Part shown: one piece after another, positions 32,275-41,623 of the stretch
Numbering within the stretch: the stretch's first letter is position 1
Layout of the letters: every line of letters starts with the position of its first letter
Assembly: GCA_025363775.1 (NCBI GenBank)
Contig: JANYLG010000085.1
Coordinates: 1-43,065, forward strand
Origin: Acidobacteriota bacterium
GTDB taxonomy: Bacteria; Acidobacteriota; Vicinamibacteria; Vicinamibacterales; Fen-181
Direction: 5' to 3'
Length of the DNA stretch: 43,065 nucleotides
Translations under genes and position numbers: made by a program
Notes under the pieces: generated by a model
What the model was told of the DNA's origin: nothing
The model's input: only the letters and a program-made list of their open reading frames with translations
The model's database searches: none

Positions 32275-33510
32275 ATGCCTCGATCCCGACTCGTCCACGC
32301 GCTGTCATTCGCCGTCGGGCTGGTCATGGCCGGGCCGGTTTCGGCCCAGGTGCTGCCGTCGCAGCCGCTGACGTTTCTCGACGGCCGCCTGAACGTGTCC
32401 GGCGACGTCTCCGCGGCCTTCTCGACGAGTGACCACGGCACGTACTTCAACTACGGCGACTATCAGTACGACACGATGCGCCTGGTGCGTCTTGGCGCGG
32501 CGGCGTCGTTGCGCCTGGGGCCGCGCGTGACGGCGGGTGCCGACCTGAGGGCCGAGGGTGAGACGGAGGGCGGCCCCTGGCGGGTCTACCCGGTGTTGCT
32601 GTTCCTCCGCGTCAGGCCGTTTGCGGCCTCGTCGTTCGCCGTGGCGGCCGGCATCGTGCAGCCGGCGTTCGGCGCGTTCATGCAGCGCCGCTACGGTGTC
32701 GACAACCTGCTGATTGGGTATCCGCTCGCCTACCAGTACACGACAGGCGTTCGCGCCGACGCGCTGCCGGCAACAGCCAACGACGTGCTGAACAACCGTG
32801 CGCGCGGCTGGGCACCGAAATACAGCATCGGCGCGGGAGTCGGCGTCTCCGGGCTGCCGCTGGTCAACGCCACCGGGTGGAGCCCTGGCGTCACCGTGTC
32901 GGCTCACAGCGCGACGATGTCGGCGACGATGGCCGTCACAAGGGGGGGGCTGGCCTCGCCCGGCAGCGTGAGCTGGAACGCCGGCTGGGAGGTGACCGGA
33001 CGCGTCGAGCTTCGGCCGGCGACCGGGCTGGTGCTGGGTGTGTCGGGGGCACGCGGGAGTTTTGTCGACGAGCGGCTCTCGCCGATCGTTGCCACGGCGG
33101 TGTCGAACCGTGATCCCCGTGAAACGGCGGTCGGCCTGGACGCGGAGTACTCGTGGGGCTACTGGCTGGTACGGATGGAAACCGTGATCAGCCTGCGCAC
33201 TTATCCTGCCTTCCTCGCGCCCTACCTCCTGGATCCCTTGACCGCGGTGGGGATAGACGGGGAGGTGCGCTACAAGATCCGTCCTGGCCTGTATGCGGCG
33301 GCGCGCGTCGGCCACTTGGCGTTCGGCACCATCGACGGCTCGGCAGGGCCAGCGGGGTGGGATGCCGACGTGACGCGCGTCGAGGCCGGCCTGGGTTACT
33401 CGATCATCCGGAACGTGCTGGTGAAAGCGGTCTATCAGTACAATCGGCGCGACTCGACCCGCTTGCCGTCGCTGAGCCTGGGGGCGGCGCAACTGGTTGT
33501 GCGATTCTGA
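32275..33510 (+). CDS. Outer-membrane beta-barrel protein, function unknown
   Basis: A 411-residue protein with a signal peptide (LVHALSFAVGLVMAGPVSAQ). The mature part alternates polar and hydrophobic residues in many strands (LNVSGDVSAAFS; RVTAGADLRAEGE; YSIGAGVGVSGLP; VKAVYQYNRRDS), and it ends LVVRF with a C-terminal Phe, as do outer-membrane barrels. I recognise no specific porin family. Its stop overlaps the start of a cupredoxin gene by one base, so it is the first gene of the barrel-cupredoxin-kinase-regulator operon. It may supply substrate or signal to the periplasm for the sensor. Confidence 0.75.
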   Translation: MPRSRLVHALSFAVGLVMAGPVSAQVLPSQPLTFLDGRLNVSGDVSAAFSTSDHGTYFNYGDYQYDTMRLVRLGAAASLRLGPRVTAGADLRAEGETEGGPWRVYPVLLFLRVRPFAASSFAVAAGIVQPAFGAFMQRRYGVDNLLIGYPLAYQYTTGVRADALPATANDVLNNRARGWAPKYSIGAGVGVSGLPLVNATGWSPGVTVSAHSATMSATMAVTRGGLASPGSVSWNAGWEVTGRVELRPATGLVLGVSGARGSFVDERLSPIVATAVSNRDPRETAVGLDAEYSWGYWLVRMETVISLRTYPAFLAPYLLDPLTAVGIDGEVRYKIRPGLYAAARVGHLAFGTIDGSAGPAGWDADVTRVEAGLGYSIIRNVLVKAVYQYNRRDSTRLPSLSLGAAQLVVRF

Positions 33511-34178
33511 TGCGGCAACTGCTCAACGCCACCTGTTCGGCGGTTTTGCTCGTGATGCTGACGACCATCCCATCCGCCGGTCCTGAGGCGACTCCGGCGG
33601 TGGGCGCGCTCCGCGGCCGGGTCGAGGTGCTGCACCCGCTGTCGGCCTCCCACACGGTGCAAGGCGGCTCCGACGAGCGTACCGTCACCGACACTCGTCT
33701 TCAGTCGGTCGTGTACTTCGACGACGTCCCGCCAGATCCGGAGCCCGTGTTGCCCATGCGAGGGCGGCTGCACCAGGCCAACGAGACATTCGTGCCGCAC
33801 CTCCTGGCGCTGACGACCGGGAGCGTGGTGGACTTCCCCAACGACGACAAGACGTATCACAACGTCTTCTCGCTCTCGAAGGCGAAGCGGTTCGACCTTG
33901 GCCGCTACGCCGCCGGCCGATCGAAGTCGGTCACGTTCGACCAACCGGGGATCGTGCGCGTGTTCTGCGACATCCACTCGCACATGAACGCGTTCATCCT
34001 CGTCTTCGCCCACCGGTTCTTCACGGTGACCGACCAGGACGGACGCTACCTGATTGAGCAGATCCCCCCGGGAACCTACCGGGTCACCGCCTGGTACGAG
34101 GGGATTGCGCTGCAGACCGCGCCCGCGACGATCCCGGCCGGCGGAACCGCTGACCTCGACTTCCGCCTGCGGCAATGA
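33510..34178 (+). CDS. Periplasmic cupredoxin with carboxypeptidase-regulatory-like tail
   Basis: A 222-residue secreted protein: signal peptide (ATCSAVLLVMLTTIPSAG), then a cupredoxin domain with copper ligands His117 (TYHNVFS), Cys153, His156 and Met159 (VFCDIHSHM), then a small beta-sandwich (DQDGRYLIEQIPPGTYRVTA) like carboxypeptidase regulatory-like domains. It would bind one copper ion in the periplasm. It overlaps the barrel gene by one base and the kinase gene by 4 bases. The tight link to the kinase suggests that it either feeds the sensor or belongs to the redox system the sensor controls. Confidence 0.85.
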   Translation: MRQLLNATCSAVLLVMLTTIPSAGPEATPAVGALRGRVEVLHPLSASHTVQGGSDERTVTDTRLQSVVYFDDVPPDPEPVLPMRGRLHQANETFVPHLLALTTGSVVDFPNDDKTYHNVFSLSKAKRFDLGRYAAGRSKSVTFDQPGIVRVFCDIHSHMNAFILVFAHRFFTVTDQDGRYLIEQIPPGTYRVTAWYEGIALQTAPATIPAGGTADLDFRLRQ

Positions 34179-36001
34179 GAGTCCTCGCCTCGCTCACCAA
34201 CCGGATCTTCCTGGCCAGTTCGCTGCTGGCGGTCATCTCGATTGGCGCGGCGATTTTCGTCGTCAACGCCCGCGTGACCGCGGACGCCGAGACGGGCCTG
34301 CAGCGGGAACTGCAGGACGCGGCCGGGCTGGTGGTCGAGTGGCGAACGACGCTGTCGGAGAACTTCTTTCTGGCCGCCAGGCTGATCGCCGATGCACCCA
34401 AGCTGAAGGCCGCGGTTGACACGGGCGACGGGATGACCGTGCTGCCGCTGGCGCGCGAGTACCGCCGGCAGGTCCACTCCGACGCGTTCATCGTCACCGA
34501 TCGGCTGGGCCGGGTGCTGGCGGCGGCGGGCGAGGCCGGGTCCGTCGAGGAACCGCCCGCCGCGGCCGTGGAGCGGGCGCTGGCCGGCCACGAGTCGGTA
34601 TCCTATCGCCCGCACTCCAACGGTCTCCTCGAGATGGTCACCGTGCCGATCGCCCTCCAGCCGCAGGTGATCGGCAGCCTGAGCGTCGGGTTCCTGTTCG
34701 ACCGGCGGAGGGCCGAGCAGTTCAAGCGGGCGACCGATATCGAGATCGCGTTCGCCATCGGTGGCCGCGTCGTCGCCGGGACACTGCCCGCCAGGGACCT
34801 GCCGTCATTGACGCCGCTTCTCGCGTCGCCCGGCGGTGCGCGCCTCGCGCTTGGGGACAGCGAGTATCTGGGCCTCGTGCGGTCGCTGGCGACACCGGCC
34901 GGTTCAGACACCATCTCGGCGTCGTCGGCCATCGGCCATCAGGGGGCAGACCCGGTGCCGTTGGTGGTGGTCCTGCAGTCGCGGTCGGAGCGGCTGCGCT
35001 TCCTGCGCGACATCCACTCGGCTCTCGGCCTGACCGCGTTGATCGCCGTCCTCGTCGCGGTTCTGCTGAGCTACATGGTGGCGCGGACGGTGACGCGGCC
35101 CCTCGCGGCGATCACCAACGGCATGCGTGAGATTGCCGCGACGGGAGACCTGACGCGCAAGATCGACCTGCCGCCGGGCAACCGCGACGAGGACGCGCAA
35201 CTTCTGGCCAGCACGCTGAATCGGCTCACCGAGTCGGTGGCGCGCTTCCAGCGGGAGGCCCGCCAGCGAGAGCGGCTGTCGTCGCTCGGCCGGCTTTCCA
35301 CGGTCATCGCGCACGAGATCCGCAATCCGCTGATGATCATCAAGGCGGCCGCCCGCACGCTCCGACGCGAATCCAGCGACCAGGGCGAAGTGCGGCAGGC
35401 GGCCGCGGACATCGACGAAGAGGTGGGCCGCTTGAACCGGATCGTGACCGAGGTGCTCGATTTCGCGCGCCCGATTCACTTCGACTACGGCGAGGCCGAT
35501 CTGTCGGCCCTGTGCGCGCAGTCGGCGACCGCAGCGTCGGCGGGCGACGCCGACCCGGTGGTACGGGTGGTGTCGCCGGGGCCGATACCGGTCACGACCG
35601 ACGCCGAGCGGCTCCGCGGAGTGCTCGTCAATCTCATCACGAACGCCAGGCAGGCGGTGGCGTCCAGCCGGCCGGCGGAGGATCCGCCGGTGTCGCGGCC
35701 CGCGGGTGACACCGACGTCGAGGTCCGCGCGGGGGCGGTCGGCAGCGACCGCGTCGTGATCGAGATTGCGGACCGGGGGCCGGGGATCCCCGCCGACGTC
35801 CTACCGCGGGTCTTCGACCCGTACTTCAGCACCAGGCGCGAGGGGACTGGCCTCGGACTGGCTATTGCCCGGAACGTGATCGACGGCCTGGAAGGCACCA
35901 TTACGCTCACGAGCAGCGTCGGCGCCGGGACCCGCGTACGGATCGAGCTGCCGCGGATACCGGACGCCGCCCGTGACGCGCGCGACCCCATTCGAAGGTG
36001 A
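34175..36001 (+). CDS. Membrane sensor histidine kinase
   Basis: A 608-residue kinase: transmembrane helix at about 10-31, a large periplasmic sensor domain (33-280), a second helix at about 283-303, HAMP (304-355), phosphoacceptor helix LSTVIAHEIRNPLMI with His380, and a catalytic domain with NLITNARQAV (N-box), IADRGPGIP (G1) and GTGLGLAIARNVI (G2). The sensor domain is of the double-Cache kind by size (DAFIVTDRLGRVLAAAG is typical of the PAS-like fold). The ligand is unknown. It precedes its NtrC-type response regulator by 4 bases and follows the cupredoxin gene with ATGA overlap. Confidence 0.93.
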   Translation: MRVLASLTNRIFLASSLLAVISIGAAIFVVNARVTADAETGLQRELQDAAGLVVEWRTTLSENFFLAARLIADAPKLKAAVDTGDGMTVLPLAREYRRQVHSDAFIVTDRLGRVLAAAGEAGSVEEPPAAAVERALAGHESVSYRPHSNGLLEMVTVPIALQPQVIGSLSVGFLFDRRRAEQFKRATDIEIAFAIGGRVVAGTLPARDLPSLTPLLASPGGARLALGDSEYLGLVRSLATPAGSDTISASSAIGHQGADPVPLVVVLQSRSERLRFLRDIHSALGLTALIAVLVAVLLSYMVARTVTRPLAAITNGMREIAATGDLTRKIDLPPGNRDEDAQLLASTLNRLTESVARFQREARQRERLSSLGRLSTVIAHEIRNPLMIIKAAARTLRRESSDQGEVRQAAADIDEEVGRLNRIVTEVLDFARPIHFDYGEADLSALCAQSATAASAGDADPVVRVVSPGPIPVTTDAERLRGVLVNLITNARQAVASSRPAEDPPVSRPAGDTDVEVRAGAVGSDRVVIEIADRGPGIPADVLPRVFDPYFSTRREGTGLGLAIARNVIDGLEGTITLTSSVGAGTRVRIELPRIPDAARDARDPIRR

Positions 36002-36005
36002 AGTG

Positions 36006-37370
<1,365 letters not shown>

Positions 37371-37381
37371 TGTCTGCGTTG

Positions 37382-37396
37382 TTACGTGTTTCGTAA
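37382..37396. promoter_or_regulatory. Candidate activator-binding site (TTACG-N5-CGTAA)
   Basis: A perfect inverted repeat TTACG-tgttt-CGTAA about 85 bases upstream of the sigma-54 -24 element. A second half site, TCGTAACC, lies at 37413-37420. The distance is right for an upstream activating sequence of the NtrC-type protein encoded immediately to the left. Confidence 0.5.
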
Positions 37397-37478
37397 ACCA
37401 CCTATTCCCACCTCGTAACCGGCGCGTCCCTTCCGTTCGAACACTCCAGTCTTCCTGGCAATATCCAGACAGCTGGCC

Positions 37479-37494
37479 TGGCATCGTCGTTGCT
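37479..37494 (+). promoter_or_regulatory. Sigma-54 (-24/-12) promoter
   Basis: TGGCATCGTCGTTGCT matches TGGCA-N6-TTGCT with GG and GC exactly 10 bases apart. It is 120 bases before the CuA gene and directly follows the NtrC-type regulator gene. Transcription would start near 37505, giving a leader of about 110 bases. Confidence 0.7.
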
Positions 37495-37613
37495 GTCCTG
37501 TCAATTAGCCCAGCCGAGCGGGAACCAAAGGGACTCGGCCGGGTTATCGTCGAAGACTTCGCGCACAAGGGACTCAGGCGCGTCGCTGACGTGCAACATC
37601 GACAAGAGGACAA

Positions 37614-38027
37614 ATGAGATACGTCGAACTGCTATCCGGGCTCCTCGGGACACTGCTGGTCACATGGTCGATCGCCGACGGCCTGGATGCGCGGGCGATG
37701 TCCGAGCAGGCGGCGGCGCGACCGGTCAAGACGTTCGAGGTCGTGGCCCAGCGGTTTTCGTACACCCCTGACCGCCTCGAGGTGACGCGCGGCGACCACG
37801 TCCGCCTCACCGTGCGATCCGCCGACGGCAAGCACGGCCTGGCCATCAAGAAGCTGAAGCTGGACGTCGTGGTGCCCAAGGGCGGGCAGCCGGTCGTCCT
37901 GGAGTTCGACGCCGACCAGGCCGGCTCGTTCCCAATCACCTGTTCGGAGTATTGCGGCAGGGGGCATTCGCAGATGAAGGGCCTCCTGGTCGTCAACGAG
38001 TCCGGCGCAGCCGCAACCACACGGTAA
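37614..38027 (+). CDS. Stand-alone CuA domain protein (COX2-like)
   Basis: A 137-residue protein with one hydrophobic N-terminal segment (LLSGLLGTLLVTWSIADG) and a cupredoxin domain bearing all CuA ligands: His74 (GKHGLAI), Cys110, Glu112 and Cys114 (CSEYC), His118 and Met121 (GHSQM). In cytochrome oxidase subunit II this centre takes electrons from cytochrome c. Here the two transmembrane helices of subunit II are missing and no subunit I gene is nearby, so it is likely a periplasmic or membrane-anchored electron carrier or copper protein. It is first in the sigma-54-driven set; a cytochrome c gene follows 23 bases later. Confidence 0.88.
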   Translation: MRYVELLSGLLGTLLVTWSIADGLDARAMSEQAAARPVKTFEVVAQRFSYTPDRLEVTRGDHVRLTVRSADGKHGLAIKKLKLDVVVPKGGQPVVLEFDADQAGSFPITCSEYCGRGHSQMKGLLVVNESGAAATTR

Positions 38028-38050
38028 CCGACCGAAAGGACCATCAGCCC

Positions 38051-38512
38051 ATGCGTCCACGTGTCTCCCTGCTGTCGGCGGCGATCGTGCTCGCCGGCCT
38101 CGCGCTCGCGACGAGCGGCTGCGACGAAAAGCTCTCGAACCTGGCGGGGCCCTCGCCGAATCTGAAGCCGACATTCGCGAGCATCTCGATGGAGATCTTC
38201 GAAACCACCGACTCGGCTGGCCGCCAGTCGTGCATCTCGTGCCACACGAACGTCGGGCGCACACCGGCCGGGGGGTTGAACCTCCTTTCCGGCGCCGCTT
38301 ACGCCGCGCTCGTCGGTGTGGCGAGCGTCCAGAAGCCCGGGGCGACGCTGGTGATCCCGGGAAATCCGGACGCGAGCTACCTGGTGCAGAAGCTGGAAGG
38401 CGACCCGAGCATCACCGGCAAGCGGATGCCCCGAAACGGCCCCCCGTATCTCACGTCGGGACAGATGCTGGTCATCCGGCGCTGGATCGAACTGGGCGCC
38501 AAGAACGACTGA
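38051..38512 (+). CDS. Monoheme cytochrome c lipoprotein
   Basis: A 153-residue protein. The signal sequence LSAAIVLAGLALATSGC ends in a probable lipobox cysteine, and one heme c site CISCH lies in RQSCISCHTNVGR. Met in KRMPRNGPP near the C-terminus is the likely sixth ligand, followed by LVIRRWIELGAKND, the typical ending of planctomycete-type cytochrome c domains. It should be anchored to a membrane as an electron carrier. It lies between the CuA protein and a barrel protein, which suggests electron flow between periplasm and outer membrane. The start ATG 38051 has AAGGA 10 bases upstream. Confidence 0.88.
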   Translation: MRPRVSLLSAAIVLAGLALATSGCDEKLSNLAGPSPNLKPTFASISMEIFETTDSAGRQSCISCHTNVGRTPAGGLNLLSGAAYAALVGVASVQKPGATLVIPGNPDASYLVQKLEGDPSITGKRMPRNGPPYLTSGQMLVIRRWIELGAKND

Positions 38513-38546
38513 CCGCGGACAACCCTCTATCTATTAGGAGTTCGAC

Positions 38547-39509
38547 GTGAGACATGCTGACTCAGTATCGGTTTCCCTGGCCGTGGTTGCCGCGGTGATC
38601 ATCGCGAGCCTGGCGACGGTGCAACACGTGGCCGCCGCCTCGGACCCTCCTCCGTCAGCCGGTTCGGGGCAGGCGTCCGCGGCCGCGAAGCCTCCGGCGA
38701 TGCCGGCGGCGACCGCGCCCGTCGAAGACGACGACCTGTCGCCGTCGCCCATGCAGCCCGACTTCCTCCTGGTGAACCTGCCGACCACGCTGCGCCTGCC
38801 GCGCTACAAGCTGGCGTTCCTGGTGACCCACCGCTTCACGCGTCCGCTCGGGCAGGGGAGTTTCGCCGATTCGCTGGGCGACCTGTTCGGCCTCGATTCG
38901 GGCGCGCAGATCGGCCTCGAGCTTCGCTTCGCGCCGATCCGCGGTGCCCAGGTCGGGTTCTACCGCACCAATAACAAGACGATCGACTTCTTCGGTTCCT
39001 ATAACGTCCTGCCGTCGATCGGCCACCTGCCGGTGTCCGTCTCGGCGATCGCGTCCATCGAGGGAACGAACAACTTCAAGGACAGCTACTCGCCATCGCT
39101 CGGCGCCGTGATCTCGGCGACGGTCGCCGACCGCGCCGCGTTCTACGTGGTCCCGACCTGGGTGAACAACACGAACCCTTTGCCGAAGGAGCTCGTCAGC
39201 CACAATGACACCCTGTTCGTCGGAATTGGCGCCCGGATTCGGATGACCGGGAGTGCGTATGTCGTGGCCGAAGTGTCGCCGCGGCTGGCGGGCTTCAAGG
39301 GCGGAGATCCTACGCTGCTTGGGAGCGCCAAGTACCGGGAGGGCAGGCCGCTCGTCTCGTTCGGCATCGAGAAGCAGGTGGGCGGCCACCTCTTCCAGTT
39401 GAACGTGTCGAACGCGTTCGCGACGACGCCGGGGAACATCGCGCGCGGCGCCGCGAGCGGGACGACGAACTGGTACCTGGGATTCAATATCTCCAGGAAG
39501 TTCTACTGA
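38547..39509 (+). CDS. DUF5777-like outer-membrane beta-barrel protein
   Basis: A 320-residue secreted protein (signal VVAAVIIASLATVQHVAAA, then an Ala/Pro-rich linker). The mature part has the DUF5777 pattern: NLPTTLRLPRYKLAFLVTHRF, then SLGDLFGLDSGAQIGLELR, later FGIEKQVGGHLFQLN and NWYLGFNISRKFY, ending in an aromatic residue as outer-membrane barrels do. This family often travels with cytochrome c and copper proteins. The start is GTG 38547 with AGGAG 6 bases upstream. It is the last gene of the sigma-54-driven group. The molecular function of DUF5777 is not known to me. Confidence 0.82.
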   Translation: MRHADSVSVSLAVVAAVIIASLATVQHVAAASDPPPSAGSGQASAAAKPPAMPAATAPVEDDDLSPSPMQPDFLLVNLPTTLRLPRYKLAFLVTHRFTRPLGQGSFADSLGDLFGLDSGAQIGLELRFAPIRGAQVGFYRTNNKTIDFFGSYNVLPSIGHLPVSVSAIASIEGTNNFKDSYSPSLGAVISATVADRAAFYVVPTWVNNTNPLPKELVSHNDTLFVGIGARIRMTGSAYVVAEVSPRLAGFKGGDPTLLGSAKYREGRPLVSFGIEKQVGGHLFQLNVSNAFATTPGNIARGAASGTTNWYLGFNISRKFY

Positions 39510-39622
39510 TCTTCAGGCGACACTCGGCCTGCGGCTACCGGCCCGCCCACCCCTCTTGCTTGTCTGTCGTGCAACCCGGCGTACGGAAGGTGGCATGCCG
39601 AATAGTCAACCGCTGGAATATG

Positions 39623-39661
39623 CCATTGTGATGGTAAAATAATGGTGTGTTAACAACCATT
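39623..39661. promoter_or_regulatory. CCAT/ATGG inverted repeats over the AbrB antitoxin start
   Basis: CCATTGTGATGG (39623-39634) is a palindrome, and a second, larger near-palindrome AATGGTGTGTTAACAACCATT (39641-39661, one base offset) covers the GTG start. TAAAAT between them could be the -10 box. Probably autoregulatory sites of the AbrB-type antitoxin. Confidence 0.5.
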
Positions 39662-39901
39662 GACAAGGCAGGTCGTGTGGTCATCCCCGCAGCGGTGCGC
39701 CAGCGCCTTGGGCTTCGGGCCGGCACACCGCTGGAGGTCTCGATCGACGATGCGTCGGTTCGCCTCATGCCTGCGGCCCCTCCCCCGCAGTTGGTGCGGC
39801 GTCGAGGTCGGCTGATCGCTCGTCCCACGGTCGCGAAACGCGACCTTCCGACCATTGACGTTGCGGCCTTGATCGAAGAGGAGCGCAATCGATGGCCATA
39901 G
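39647..39901 (+). CDS. SpoVT/AbrB-type antitoxin
   Basis: An 84-residue protein starting at GTG 39647. TTIDKAGRVVIPAAVRQRLG and RAGTPLEVSIDD are the swapped-hairpin AbrB DNA-binding domain; the C-terminal half (DLPTIDVAALIEEERNRW) is the toxin-contacting region. Such antitoxins (VapB of the AbrB class) repress their own promoter. Its last 10 bases overlap the start of the PIN toxin gene. Confidence 0.9.
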   Translation: MLTTIDKAGRVVIPAAVRQRLGLRAGTPLEVSIDDASVRLMPAAPPPQLVRRRGRLIARPTVAKRDLPTIDVAALIEEERNRWP

Positions 39902-40365
39902 GCGGGCGCGTGTTTTTCGACACGTCCGTCCTGCTGGCGGGCCTGATTGAGATGGGGGACGCATCGGCGGCGTCCCGGCAGATTCTGGACGCGGTTGCGG
40001 CGGGGGACGTCAAGCGGCCGTTGACCGCCTGGAACTGCTGCCTGGAGTTCTATTCCGTTGCCACCCGGCTTCCGGCCGGGTGGCGACTGGAGCCGGAACA
40101 GGCGCGCCTCCTGTTGACCGCCGAGATCATGGACCTGTTCCAGGTGTGCGATCTGCCGGAAGCCGCCCGAACGCCGTTCCTCGCGTCAGCGGCGGCCGAG
40201 CGCGTGGCAGGCGGTCGGGTCTACGACGCGCACATCGCAGAGATTGCGAGGCTGGCGGGCGCGCGCCTGGTCGTCACCGATAACCGGCGGCACTTCGTGG
40301 GGTTGATCCGACACGGGATACGAGTGCTGACGGCGGCGGAGTTCGCCGACGAGCACGAATCGTAG
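39892..40365 (+). CDS. vapC: PIN-domain toxin, VapC family
   Basis: A 157-residue PIN protein: VFFDTSVLLAGL with the first Asp, AWNCCLEFYSVATRL with the conserved Glu, GRVYDAHIAEIARL and LVVTDNRRHF with the remaining acidic residues. It is translated with a 10-base overlap from the AbrB-type antitoxin gene. It is the fifth toxin-antitoxin locus of the window. Confidence 0.92.
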   Translation: MAIGGRVFFDTSVLLAGLIEMGDASAASRQILDAVAAGDVKRPLTAWNCCLEFYSVATRLPAGWRLEPEQARLLLTAEIMDLFQVCDLPEAARTPFLASAAAERVAGGRVYDAHIAEIARLAGARLVVTDNRRHFVGLIRHGIRVLTAAEFADEHES

Positions 40366-40472
40366 AACGCGTCAAAGGTCGCTGGCGGCGCGGACGGCGC
40401 TGGCGGCGCTCCCCGCACACCTTCGTAGCCTCTCTCAGCAGGCCGGCCACGCCATCGTGACGTGTACGTGGA

Positions 40473-40497
40473 ACGGGGCCACGCGGTGTGGCCCCGT
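40473..40497 (-). terminator. Hairpin after the PEP-CTERM gene
   Basis: ACGGGGCCAC and GTGGCCCCGT form a perfect 10-pair stem with a 5-base loop, 25 bases beyond the minus-strand stop codon at 40523. Only a short T pair follows on that strand, so it is a probable but not classical terminator. Confidence 0.55.
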
Positions 40498-40522
40498 GAT
40501 CGACGGTCGTGCGGATGCCGCG

Positions 40523-41209
40523 TTACCGCCGGCGTCGCCGGATGGTCCCGGCCAGACCAACCAAGCCGGTGCCGAGCAGCATCAAGGAGGCGGGCTCCGG
40601 CACCGGGCTCGCGCCAAGGGCGTCGAGCAGAACGTTATTCAAGTGGCTGTTGACGTCAGGGTGGACCGTCACCAGGTAGTACTGGTAGGTGCCCCACGAC
40701 GGCAGGGTCAGCCAGTCGTTGTCCACAGTTGATCCATTGACCAACAGGTTGGCAAAGCTCGTCGTGGTGTTCGCGCCGTACACGTCGAACTTCTCCCCGT
40801 TGGTCACGCTCTGCATCCGGATCATCCCCCCAAACAGACTGAGGTAAATGTTTCCCACGCTGATGGCCATGTAGTTGGCAGCGGACGAGCCCGCGGTATT
40901 GAGCGTGAGCTCGTTCTCGAGCGTGCCCACGAAGCCGAGGCCGTGTTCGTCGACACCGAGGTTCTTGTAGTAGAGGTTGTGAGCTGCCCCGCCAATGTCG
41001 AACCCCAACGCCGTGACGGTCTTGCCACTCGACGGCGTGGACCCCACCGTCAGGGTATTCGTGGCGAGCGCCGTGTTCTGTAACGGAACCGTCGGAGCTC
41101 CGAACTCCCAGACGTAAATGGGTGCCGCCAGAGCGGGTGCGGCGAGGAACAACGTAAACACACCGGCAGTGGCCCACCGGAGAACGAACTGGAATCTCCT
41201 TGAAGTCAT
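40523..41209 (-). CDS. PEP-CTERM sorting-signal surface protein
   Basis: A 228-residue exported protein with an N-terminal signal (WATAGVFTLFLAAPALAA) and a C-terminal sorting tail: the motif VPEPASLMLLG, a hydrophobic helix and RRRRR. PEP-CTERM proteins are cut by an exosortase and released to the surface or matrix. The body is beta-rich (GNIYLSLFGGMIRMQSV; FDVYGANTTTSFANLL) without a named domain. ATG 41209 is the start because AGGAG is 6 bases upstream; ATG 41215 directly abuts AGGAG. No exosortase gene is in the window. A hairpin follows the gene. Confidence 0.9.
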   Translation of the reverse strand: MTSRRFQFVLRWATAGVFTLFLAAPALAAPIYVWEFGAPTVPLQNTALATNTLTVGSTPSSGKTVTALGFDIGGAAHNLYYKNLGVDEHGLGFVGTLENELTLNTAGSSAANYMAISVGNIYLSLFGGMIRMQSVTNGEKFDVYGANTTTSFANLLVNGSTVDNDWLTLPSWGTYQYYLVTVHPDVNSHLNNVLLDALGASPVPEPASLMLLGTGLVGLAGTIRRRRR

Positions 41210-41623
41210 GCACATCTCCTTATCGCCAGGGGGCTGGCTGAATCACGAGAGCGTCGCTGCGAGAAACGTGCGGCGCTCGGCAACCTGATCGCCGTGTCCG
41301 AATGTCGGGAATCAGGGCGCGCGGAAACACGTGCGACCGGATCGCCGACGTGAGTTGTTGGAACGATTCGCACCCAACGCGTTGCAAAAATGGGGCCGAT
41401 CTCAAACTCGATCCAAATGTCTTCTTTTGCAGGAATCGGGACAGCCGTACCCTACAGAGTGTGTCGTGAAAACAGACGCATCTTCGACCTGGGCGTCTTG
41501 GATCGCGACGGACCGATATGGGTTGTGAGCAGGCCACGGACCAAATGACGGGTGAGCGATCTGGCATGGACCGGGGGCCACCGTAGCGGCGGCCCCCGAC
41601 GTCTGGCACAGGGCCGGCTGCTA
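41210..41623. other. Intergenic region upstream of the PEP-CTERM gene
   Basis: This 414-base gap has no convincing gene. On the minus strand CGGCGATCAGGTTGC (41280-41294) fits GG-N10-GC of a sigma-54 promoter with one mismatch (CGGC for TGGC), about 70 bases before the PEP-CTERM start. At its right end lies the hairpin that ends the first copy of the duplicated gene. Confidence 0.4.
41572..41598 (-). terminator. Hairpin after duplicated gene, copy A
   Basis: CGGGGGCC and GGCCCCCG form an 8-pair stem around an 11-base loop, 25 bases beyond the stop codon at 41624. The same hairpin follows copy B at 42202-42228. No T-run follows. Confidence 0.5.

Noticed and set aside
37614-38027. Calling the CuA protein cytochrome c oxidase subunit II
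   Set aside because: It has only one N-terminal hydrophobic segment, 137 residues, and no subunit I gene next to it.
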